This document shows positions 1 to 5,812 of a stretch of 21,093 bases of DNA, piece after piece. A model generated the notes under the pieces. That model made no database searches. It was not told the DNA's origin and saw nothing but the letters and a program-made list of their open reading frames with translations. The stretch spans positions 1-21,093 of the forward strand of contig JBBSIS010000036.1 of the NCBI GenBank assembly GCA_038231955.1. Reading direction: 5' to 3'. Source of the DNA: CADCTB01 sp038231955. GTDB taxonomy: Bacteria > Actinomycetota > Acidimicrobiia > Acidimicrobiales > AC-14. The position numbers were made by a program, and so were the translations under genes. Within the stretch, counting starts at the first letter, position 1. Every line of letters starts with the position of its first letter.

Positions 1-132
1 CTGATCGGCCTGCTCAAGGGTGACCCCTCGTCGTTCCTGCGCCAGCAGCCGGCGTGGCGTCCCGACCTGCCGTCGTCCGAAGCCGAAGCCTTCACCATGG
101 CCGACCTGCTCCGTTTCGCCGGCGTCGCCTGA
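1..132 (+). CDS. C-terminal 43 residues of a truncated gene, possibly a haem peroxidase family protein
   Basis: Frame 1 is open from the left edge to a TGA at 130-132. The tail contains GDPSSFLRQQPAWRPDLPS and then FTMADLLRFAGVA at the very C-terminus. A tail of proline-rich spacer plus 'FTMADLLxFA' resembles, from memory, the ends of some bacterial animal-type haem peroxidases, but no catalytic residue lies in the window. That identity is weak. The gene converges with the Uma2 gene that ends at 206. Codon use is GC-rich and normal for the region, so that it is coding is fairly safe even though the function is not. Confidence 0.55.
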   Translation: MIGLLKGDPSSFLRQQPAWRPDLPSSEAEAFTMADLLRFAGVA

Positions 133-150
133 ACGGCTGAAACGGGAGAT

Positions 151-187
151 TGGTCAATCGGGGTCGTATGGGGCCGCGCGTTGACCA
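151..187. repeat. 7-bp inverted repeat between convergent genes
   Basis: TGGTCAA (151-157) and TTGACCA (181-187) are perfect inverted arms around a 23-nt spacer that contains a GGGGCCGCGC run. It sits between the stop at 132 and the stop of the minus gene at 206. It could form part of a bidirectional terminator, but there is no U-tract and the loop is long, so the role is open. Confidence 0.3.
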
Positions 188-205
188 CTCTGCGCTGGGT
201 GGTCG

Positions 206-769
206 CTACTGACCGGCCGCCAGCAGGGCGGCGACGTCGATCGACAGGGCAGGCAGGAGATCGGTGGTGAGGGTGTCGCCCGCTTCCAGGATCGTCGGCG
301 TGGGATAGCGGTCGCCCTCGAGCCGGTAGACCTCGACCCGCTCGCCGATGGGGTCGATGATCCAGTACTCCTTCACCCCGAACTTGGCGTAGAGCGCACG
401 CTTTCGGACCCGGTCGTGACGAGGGTCGGACAGCACCTCCACGGCCAGCGTCGGGGGGCCTTGCAGGTTGGCCTTGGTGACCCGATGCGTGTCGGCATCG
501 GCGACGAAGAGCACGTCGGGCTCGACCACGTTGGTCGGTGAGAGCACGACGTCGTAGGGGGCGACGAACACCCGGCCGCCACCGTGGTGCTCGACGTGGT
601 CGGCGATGCGGCGAAAGACCAGACCAACGATGTCCTGGTGGTGGGTGTTGGCTGCGGGCGTCACGTAGATCTCACCTTCCACGATCTCGTAGCGCCTGCC
701 GTCGTCGGGGAAGTCGACGTAGTCGTCGTACGTCCACGGCGTGGCGGGACGGACCGACATCACCCCCAT
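206..769 (-). CDS. Uma2 family (DUF820) endonuclease-like protein
   Basis: 187 residues, a normal length for the Uma2/DUF820 family of PD-(D/E)xK nuclease-fold proteins. Visible family features are the N-terminal YDDYVDFPDDGRRYEIVEGE segment, the metal-site motif EPD at residues 83-85, E111 in LAVEVLS, K123 in the RKRALYAK helix, and the signature GVKEYWIIDP at 131-140. The fold and metal-site residues are therefore intact. Family members are common in actinobacteria and cyanobacteria, often in many copies, and their biological role is poorly defined. Two in-frame ATGs exist, at 769 and 760. The second has a GGGGG stretch just before it, so the true start may be 760. No partner gene is evident, since upstream is degraded sequence. 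Family assignment is confident, but nuclease activity is only inferred. Confidence 0.92.
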   Translation of the reverse strand: MGVMSVRPATPWTYDDYVDFPDDGRRYEIVEGEIYVTPAANTHHQDIVGLVFRRIADHVEHHGGGRVFVAPYDVVLSPTNVVEPDVLFVADADTHRVTKANLQGPPTLAVEVLSDPRHDRVRKRALYAKFGVKEYWIIDPIGERVEVYRLEGDRYPTPTILEAGDTLTTDLLPALSIDVAALLAAGQ

Positions 770-1407
770 CGTACCCAGCCCATGGAAGGACGAGGCGGCG
801 GATCTCTGCGTCCGGTCCCGATGCGAGCCACGCCTTCAGCTCCGCCTCGCCAGAAAGTCGGTAGGGCAACCTTGTCCCGCGGACTGAACTGCCGGGGAAG
901 GGATGTTGAGCAGAACCGCTGGCGGCCTGCGGGCTCGAAGCTCTCGGTGCACACCGGGCAGGCCATCGTCGCGGTGTCGTCGCGCACGCCGATCACGCCG
1001 CCGCCTCGTCCTAGACGCGCTCGACGAGCAGCCCGTTGCGGAAGGGAGGTTCGGTGTTCGTTCAGCGGGTGGTGGTGCCCGACTCGCAGCGTGAGTCGAT
1101 TCTTGGCCGTCTCCGTTCAGGATCTGACGGCCGCCGACACCCGGCGGCGTCCCGGGCTCATCAACCCCGGGGAACAGAAGGTTGGAGCGGCAGGTTACTG
1201 TCGCATCGGGCCACATCCTGGCGGGCCTTACACCGATCGCGTCTCCCGTGACCCTCTCCATGTCAGGCAACCTCGTCCCGTCAAAACTCCGAGCACGCAG
1301 CACGCCGATACAGGGTTCCACTGGTGCCGTGGGCCGGCGTCTGGGCCCTGCTACTTGGAGCGAGTGGCAAGTGCGGGGCGCGCTGGGTTCGCGCCCGGAC
1401 GCGCACG
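770..1407. other. 638-bp stretch without an intact gene
   Basis: No ORF on either strand has convincing protein character across this span. Several overlapping frames are open only because the DNA is GC-rich. The one recognisable element is a zinc-ribbon coding scrap at about 905-996 on the minus strand, listed separately. Just upstream of it a short minus frame ends PFRNGLLVERV with a stop at 1012-1014. The picture is of eroded genes, possibly from a mobile element, between the Uma2 gene and the propeller operon. Confidence 0.5.
905..996 (-). pseudogene. Fragment of a small zinc-ribbon protein (CPVC...RQRFCS)
   Basis: From a GTG at 996 the minus strand reads VIGVRDDTATMACPVCTESF and then EPAGRQRFCST. 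CPxC plus RQRFCS is the first half of the small actinobacterial zinc-ribbon proteins that continue CRQAAWRRR. Here the frame changes character directly after FCST (SLPRQFSPRD...), and the second metal-binding pair is absent. The GTG lies 15 nt past the TAG (1012-1014) of a preceding minus frame. Such ribbons are, from memory, often found next to mobile-element ATPases, which fits a decayed mobile gene. About 30 residues is too little to be certain. Confidence 0.4.
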
Positions 1408-1662
1408 TCAGGGCTGAGTCGTCCGGCCCTGACCCCTCCGCCTGCTGCGCTCGGTAGCGACCCGTGCGATCTCCGTAGCCGAGAAATAGCTGGCGCAGCC
1501 CGAGGCGCGTTGAGTTCTACCGAGGATGCCTCGGCTCACGTAGGCGTAAAGCGTGGCCCGCTTTACTCCGAGTCGAGCCGCCGCCTCGGAGGAAGTCAGC
1601 CACGCGACCGCTGGTATATCCGGGCCGGGATCTTCCCCAGCCGCAGATGCGTCGCCGGCCAC
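1408..1662 (-). CDS. Small HTH protein resembling the N-terminal HTH of actinobacterial citrate synthases
   Basis: 84 residues. The core WLTSSEAAARLGVKRATLYA followed by YVSRGIL at about residues 21-47 is a MerR/excisionase-type helix-turn-helix. It strongly resembles the DNA-binding-like N-terminus fused to citrate synthases in many actinobacteria, which continues into a catalytic domain of more than 300 residues. Here the protein stops after the basic tail RSRRRGQGRTTQP, and no citrate synthase sequence follows. The GTG start at 1662 lies 22 nt past the stop of the upstream propeller gene, after a GGGGA stretch, so it could be the third gene of that operon. It is either a free-standing small regulator or a truncated remnant; the sequence does not decide. 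Confidence 0.55.
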   Translation of the reverse strand: MAGDASAAGEDPGPDIPAVAWLTSSEAAARLGVKRATLYAYVSRGILGRTQRASGCASYFSATEIARVATERSRRRGQGRTTQP

Positions 1663-1684
1663 AGACTCGATCCCCGGTACCGGC

Positions 1685-3259
1685 CTACGACGGATCTGCC
1701 GTCGGCCGGCGCGTCATCCCCCATGCCAGCAGCATCGCCAACCCGAGGCCGAGGGCTGCGCCAGCGAACAGGCGGCCGACGTTGAGTGAGTCCTTCGTGG
1801 CTGGAGCCATGGTGGGCCCGCTCAGCTTGAGCGAGGCTGTGTAGATGTCCTCGGAGTTGTTGTCGCGGTTTGCGTTTCGCGAGTCCTGCCACGCCACGTA
1901 CACCGAGCCGTCGGTGGATGCGACGCCGACATTGGTGTGACTGCCGATGTTGTTGCCCCAGACACCGATCGTGCGGTCGATGCTGCGATCGGTGATTCGT
2001 CGGTTGGCGCTGAAGGTCCGGCCCTGGTCGCCGGATGAGCTGTAGTAGACGTCCTGGAGGCCTGAGCCGATGTCGTCAGCGGGCGACGGGCTGTGACGCC
2101 CGTCGTACCAGACGACGTCGACTCTCCCGCTGGGGGCGATGGCGATCCCTGGGTCGAACTGATTCTGGCGGCCGCCCCCGCTGAAGTCGTCGTTGAGGGT
2201 CTTGCGCTCGTCCCAGGACTTGCCGCCGTCACGGGAGGCCCGAAAGAAGATGTCCCGATCTTCATTGAAGCCCGCCGCCGCGTTGTTCGCGGTCCGGTGA
2301 CCCCACCAGGTGATGTAGACGGCCGAGGACTTCGGGTCGGCGGCGATCATGGGCGAGCGGCTGTCACGTTGGCTGCCCGGGTCCAGTGGTTCACGGGTCC
2401 AGGTCCTGCCGTGGTCGGTGGAGCGCACGTAGTAGACGGGTAGCACCGGACCGGCGTCTCCGATCCCGGGCACCGGGCGGTTGGGAGGCAACACGGGAAA
2501 CGACCGGGCCCAGTACACTCCATGGACGACGCCGTCGGATCCCACCGCGAGCGACGGGAAGATGCCCCCCTGGTCGTCGCTGACGTCTACGGGTTCGACG
2601 AAGCTCCGGCCGCCGTCGGCCGACGCCGCCACCATGCTCCGGCGCTTCTCCTTGGAGTTGGCGAAAACTCCCATGCCCCAGCCGACATAGACCCGCTTCG
2701 GGTCGGACGGGTCGAGAGCCAGCGTCGGGCTCTTGTTGAGGCCGCGGTCCTTGTTCCCGTCCGGTGCCTCATAGACCCGGGTGGTGGCGAAGGACCGACC
2801 GCCATCGGAGGATCGGGCGAGAAAGAGGTGGCGGGGCACATCGTCGCGCAGGCGGGGCAGCAACTCACTGCCGACGAAGGACATGAACAGGGTCCCGTCC
2901 GAGGAGAAGGCAAGGGAGGCATACGGGCCGAACTCGCCGTACAGCGTGCAGTCGCTGAACGGCGCCATCATGGGACTCCCGCCCGGGGACCAACTCCGAC
3001 CGTCGTCGGCCGAGATCGAAACCTCACATGTACGGTCCCCACGGGCGTTTCCATCCACGATCACGAGCTCTCCGGTCCTGGGATTGCGGGCGATCTGGGG
3101 CGAGGAGTGCGCCCGCACGTACGAGGGATCGGAAGTGACCTGTACCGCTGCGGTCACCACCGGCTCCCTCGCCGCCCCTGCCGGCGAGACCCCCACGACA
3201 GCGACCAGAACGGCCCCGGCGACGGCGAGGTTGCGGCCGCGGCGCTGACTCGCTCTCAC
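1685..3259 (-). CDS. Secreted, membrane-anchored BNR/sialidase-like beta-propeller protein (propeller B)
   Basis: 524 residues. The chosen start is the GTG at 3259, whose GTGA overlaps the TGA of the preceding gene by 4 bases. The longer reading frame upstream is only a shadow of that gene. Residues 1-30 (RRGRNLAVAGAVLVAVVGVS then PAGAA) form a signal peptide. The body has repeated Asp-box motifs: SADDGRSWS, SSDGGRSFA, SADGGRSFV, STDHGRTWT, SRDGGKSWD and SGDQGRTFS, typical of sialidase/BNR propellers. A block RSIDRTIGVWGNN is shared with its two neighbours. The C-terminus has one hydrophobic helix (LFAGAALGLGLAMLLAWGM) and a short cytoplasmic tail, so the propeller should face outward. I do not see a convincing sialidase arginine triad or FRIP motif, so ligand binding is as likely as hydrolysis. 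Confidence 0.9.
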   Translation of the reverse strand: MRASQRRGRNLAVAGAVLVAVVGVSPAGAAREPVVTAAVQVTSDPSYVRAHSSPQIARNPRTGELVIVDGNARGDRTCEVSISADDGRSWSPGGSPMMAPFSDCTLYGEFGPYASLAFSSDGTLFMSFVGSELLPRLRDDVPRHLFLARSSDGGRSFATTRVYEAPDGNKDRGLNKSPTLALDPSDPKRVYVGWGMGVFANSKEKRRSMVAASADGGRSFVEPVDVSDDQGGIFPSLAVGSDGVVHGVYWARSFPVLPPNRPVPGIGDAGPVLPVYYVRSTDHGRTWTREPLDPGSQRDSRSPMIAADPKSSAVYITWWGHRTANNAAAGFNEDRDIFFRASRDGGKSWDERKTLNDDFSGGGRQNQFDPGIAIAPSGRVDVVWYDGRHSPSPADDIGSGLQDVYYSSSGDQGRTFSANRRITDRSIDRTIGVWGNNIGSHTNVGVASTDGSVYVAWQDSRNANRDNNSEDIYTASLKLSGPTMAPATKDSLNVGRLFAGAALGLGLAMLLAWGMTRRPTADPS

Positions 3260-4875
3260 GCCGGACTGGCTCGGGGTCGGTTCCGCCGGGCGATGGCCCA
3301 CATGAGCGCCATTCCGACGCCCAGCCCGACGGCGACCCCGGCGCCGATCTCCGCCCAGGCCGGCACGGACGTGTCGTTGCGCGCCGGGAGGGCCGTCCCA
3401 GCCCGTTGCATCGTGGCGAAATAGACGTCCTCGGACTGGCCGACGTTTGATCCGGCCCGCGGCTCCTGCCAGGCGAAGTCCACCTCGGAGTTCGTCGATG
3501 CCATCCCGGTGGCCACGGACGCGTTCACGCTGTTGGACCACACACCCAGGGAACGATCGATGGCCCGGTCGTTGATCTTCTGGTTCGGGCTGAAGGTCCG
3601 GCCCTGGTCCTCGGAGGATGCGTAGTAGATGTCGAGGAGACCCTTGTCCCGGCCCGGGCTGGCCTGGGGGCGGGGGCTGTTGCGGGAATCGCTCCAGGCG
3701 ATGTCGACGCGCCCGTTCGGAGCGATGGAGACGCCGGGCAGGGAGTGGTTGAAGCCCTTGCCGGCGTCGTCATTGACCGTGCGGCGCTCACCCCAGGTCT
3801 TGCCGCCATCCAGGGAGGCTCGGAGGAAGATCTCGGTGCGGTCGGCTCCCTGGCCCGTGAGGGCGAAGTTCATGGGCTCGACGGTGCTGTACCAGACGAC
3901 GTAGACCGCATCGGAGTTGGGGTCGGCGGCGATCACGGGCGGGCGATAGTACGCCTGCACGCCCGGGTCGATCTCCATGCGGTTCCAGGTCTTGCCGTGG
4001 TCACGGGAGGAGACGTAGTAGATGGGAGCGGGGTCCTGGCGGGCGATCGGGATGGGCAGGCTGGGGCTGGCCAGGGGCTTGCCGAAGCCTTTCGACCAGT
4101 GGGAGGCATGGACGACTCCTCCTCGTCCGACGGATAGCCACGGGTGCTCGCTCCCCGACAACTGGCTGATGTCATAGGGCGGAGCGAATGTCCGGCCGCC
4201 GTCGCTCGAAGCGGAGACGACGGCCTTGGACGGCTCCTTGGGGCTCTGCCACTCGCCCTGGGTCCAGCCGACGTAGACGTAGTTCGGGTTGTCCGGGTCC
4301 ACGGCGCCGACCGGTGCGTAGTTGTAGCCGTGGTGAGGATCCTCCTTGGGGCCCTGGTAGACGAGCCGCACGTCGAAGCTGCGGCCGCCGTCGGTCGAGC
4401 GCGCCAGGTAGACGTTGCGGGGGACGAAGGAGCGGTTTCGGGGAAACTCAGGAGTGGGCGCTCGGGACTGCTCGAACAGGTCCTTGGGGTCATTGGCGGT
4501 GGTGACCACGTACAGCACCCCGTTCCGGTCGAAGAACGGCATCACGTGGGGGCCATACTCGGCGCCGATGGAGCAGTCGGTGTACGGCTTCTCCTGAATC
4601 TCGCCCCCCGGGAACCAGCTCCGTCCGTCGTCAGAGGAGATCTGGACGGCGCACTCGCGTGAGCCGCGTACGTCGACGTCGGCTACCACCAGCTCGCCGT
4701 TCTTGGGATTGCGGGCCAACAGCGGGGTGGCGTGCGCCCGTACCGGGTTCGGATCGGCCGTCACCTGGACGGCATCGGTCACCACCGCCTTCGCCGTCTC
4801 CTGGGCCGACGCCGCCGAGGTCAGGACCAGGACCGGCAGCGTGCAGGCGAAGACCTGTGCGAAAAGCTTTCTGAT
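3256..4875 (-). CDS. Secreted, membrane-anchored BNR/sialidase-like beta-propeller protein (propeller A)
   Basis: The first in-frame conventional start is a GTG at 4785, but that would cut off a clear signal peptide. Reading upstream gives IRKLFAQVFACTLPVLVLTS then AASAQETAKA. The best placed initiation codon is an ATC at 4873-4875, with GGGGGGA six bases ahead, which would give 539 residues. No ATG, GTG or TTG lies in this frame before the stop codon further upstream. The body has Asp boxes SSDDGRSWF, STDGGRSFD, SSDGGRTFA, SRDHGKTWN, SLDGGKTWG and SEDQGRTFS, and the shared block RAIDRSLGVWSNS. A C-terminal helix (IGAGVAVGLGVGMALMWAIA) is followed by a basic tail. It is close in sequence to propeller B, with which it is translationally coupled. 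Substrate unknown. Confidence 0.9.
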   Translation of the reverse strand: MRKLFAQVFACTLPVLVLTSAASAQETAKAVVTDAVQVTADPNPVRAHATPLLARNPKNGELVVADVDVRGSRECAVQISSDDGRSWFPGGEIQEKPYTDCSIGAEYGPHVMPFFDRNGVLYVVTTANDPKDLFEQSRAPTPEFPRNRSFVPRNVYLARSTDGGRSFDVRLVYQGPKEDPHHGYNYAPVGAVDPDNPNYVYVGWTQGEWQSPKEPSKAVVSASSDGGRTFAPPYDISQLSGSEHPWLSVGRGGVVHASHWSKGFGKPLASPSLPIPIARQDPAPIYYVSSRDHGKTWNRMEIDPGVQAYYRPPVIAADPNSDAVYVVWYSTVEPMNFALTGQGADRTEIFLRASLDGGKTWGERRTVNDDAGKGFNHSLPGVSIAPNGRVDIAWSDSRNSPRPQASPGRDKGLLDIYYASSEDQGRTFSPNQKINDRAIDRSLGVWSNSVNASVATGMASTNSEVDFAWQEPRAGSNVGQSEDVYFATMQRAGTALPARNDTSVPAWAEIGAGVAVGLGVGMALMWAIARRNRPRASPA

Positions 4876-4929
4876 GGCCGTTCCCCCCGGGTCGGCCAGC
4901 AGCGAGGCTGCTGGCGCGTAATCTAGGGA

Positions 4930-4958
4930 TTGCTAGTGGCAACTGCCAGCTGGATCAA
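4930..4958 (-). promoter_or_regulatory. Putative promoter of the minus-strand propeller operon
   Basis: On the minus strand TTGATC (4953-4958) and TAGCAA (4930-4935) are separated by 17 bases, a sigma-70-like arrangement 55 bases or more ahead of the proposed start at 4875. The -35 box is embedded in CTATTGATCC, which recurs almost exactly in the promoter-like element of the divergent operon. The -10 match is weak, so this rests mainly on spacing and on the shared motif. Confidence 0.4.
4937..4948. promoter_or_regulatory. Palindrome TGGCA-AC-TGCCA between the putative -35 and -10, possible operator
   Basis: A 5-bp perfect dyad with a 2-base centre lies wholly within the 17-bp spacer of the proposed minus promoter. 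A protein bound there would block or realign RNA polymerase, which is a common operator position. No matching second copy was found in the divergent promoter. Confidence 0.35.
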
Positions 4959-5008
4959 TAGATGCGTTTAACATCTAGAGGGCCCCTGTCTCCCCCAGCA
5001 AGTCCTCG

Positions 5009-5039
5009 CCTCGAGCGAGGGGCCACAGCTCGCTCGAGG
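5009..5039. repeat. 11-bp perfect inverted repeat in the divergent control region
   Basis: CCTCGAGCGAG (5009-5019) and CTCGCTCGAGG (5029-5039) pair perfectly around the 9-base spacer GGGCCACAG. Outside it, CCTGTCTCCCC on the left and GGGGACAGG on the right can extend the pairing with one bulged base. It lies between the two putative promoters and could be a large operator, a transcriptional insulator, or an RNA hairpin. Confidence 0.7.
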
Positions 5040-5099
5040 GGACAGGCTGGACAGGTAGCGGCGACTGGTGGTCGGCGAGGTAAGTGCTCAGGACACCTA

Positions 5100-5128
5100 T
5101 TGATTCCGTCGCTCCCTGAGGATAGGCA
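5100..5128 (+). promoter_or_regulatory. Putative promoter of the plus-strand propeller operon
   Basis: TTGATT (5100-5105) and TAGGCA (5123-5128) are separated by 17 bases, about 90 bases before the GTG at 5216. The -35 lies in CTATTGATTC, matching the minus operon's CTATTGATCC at the same position relative to the -10. The -10 is weak by sigma-70 standards. Confidence 0.4.
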
Positions 5129-5215
5129 CTGGGCTGATCGGGTAGCTGGGGCCAGCTGCTCAACTGGCTTGGACGGTCACGACAGGGGGATGCTTTGCGG
5201 GTTTCAGGAGGGTTA

Positions 5216-5812
5216 GTGCCGTCGGCGCTAGGCGACCGAGGTATTCGGAGGCACCGTTGGCCGGCCACGACCGGCCTCGCCCTCCTTTTCGTCATGGCAT
5301 TCGGTACCCCGGCGTTCGCCCGCCACAATTTCTCCATGCTGAAGGTCAACCCCGAGCGCGGAATCCCCGGCGGAGACGTGTCCGTCAGTGGGTTTTCCTA
5401 CCCGGTGAACACAAAGGTGTCGATCCGCTTCAACGCCCTCGACGGGCCGGTACTGGCCGCGCTGGACCCCACCCCCAACCAGGACATCAGCGGCACCGTG
5501 CGGATCCCGACCGAGACCGCACCAGGTCGCTACGTCCTGTACGCCGTGCAGGCCGACTCTTCGGGAAAGCCCAACCGCATCCCCGGGCGGGCTGCATTCA
5601 CGGTCTCAGGCCGCGAGGGTCAGGCCGTCGCAGTGGCGAGCGGTCTCGAGCTGGAAGCGCGGTCGAACGCCCTGATCAAGGGGGGCGGCGTCGGCGTCGG
5701 GCAACTGGTCCTCGTCGGACTCGGGGCCTTCGCCTTCGTCGGATGCCTCGGTTTGTTCATGGCCCGAGCCGTGACGTCGCGCAAGGCCGAGCCGACTGAG
5801 AAGCCGGCGTGA
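5216..5812 (+). CDS. Small secreted Ig-like/IPT-type membrane-anchored protein
   Basis: The GTG at 5216 is chosen because AGGAGG lies at 5207-5212; a TTG at 5195 would overlap that site. The product has 198 residues. A signal peptide (WPATTGLALLFVMAFGTPAF then AR) is followed by one beta-sandwich-like domain with the actinobacterial pattern PxxGxPGGDVSVSGFSYPVNT ... GTVRIPTETAPGRYVLYAV, typical of IPT/TIG-like Ig folds. A C-terminal helix (LVLVGLGAFAFVGCLGLFMA) and basic tail anchor it. Its topology copies that of the propellers, and its TGA overlaps the GTG of propeller C (GTGA), so the two are translationally coupled and probably work together on the outer face of the membrane. The specific function is unknown. 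Confidence 0.85.
   Translation: MPSALGDRGIRRHRWPATTGLALLFVMAFGTPAFARHNFSMLKVNPERGIPGGDVSVSGFSYPVNTKVSIRFNALDGPVLAALDPTPNQDISGTVRIPTETAPGRYVLYAVQADSSGKPNRIPGRAAFTVSGREGQAVAVASGLELEARSNALIKGGGVGVGQLVLVGLGAFAFVGCLGLFMARAVTSRKAEPTEKPA

Larger units (their letters stand above)
4876..5215. other. Divergent intergenic control region of the propeller operons
   Basis: This 340-bp gap separates the minus operon (propellers A and B, HTH) from the plus operon (Ig-like protein, propeller C). It is less GC-rich than its surroundings and contains the promoter-like pairs, palindrome and inverted repeat listed separately. No credible ORF was seen in it. Confidence 0.75.

Noticed and set aside
672..869. Minus-strand ORF beginning MPYRLSGEAELKAWLASG just upstream of the Uma2 gene
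   Set aside because: Most of its C-terminal half is the Uma2 gene read in another frame, it starts at a TTG with no clear ribosome site, and no family is recognised.
2522..3424. 300-residue plus-strand ORF opposite the propeller B gene
   Set aside because: It is a GC-rich antisense shadow of the Asp-box gene, with no domain or signal.
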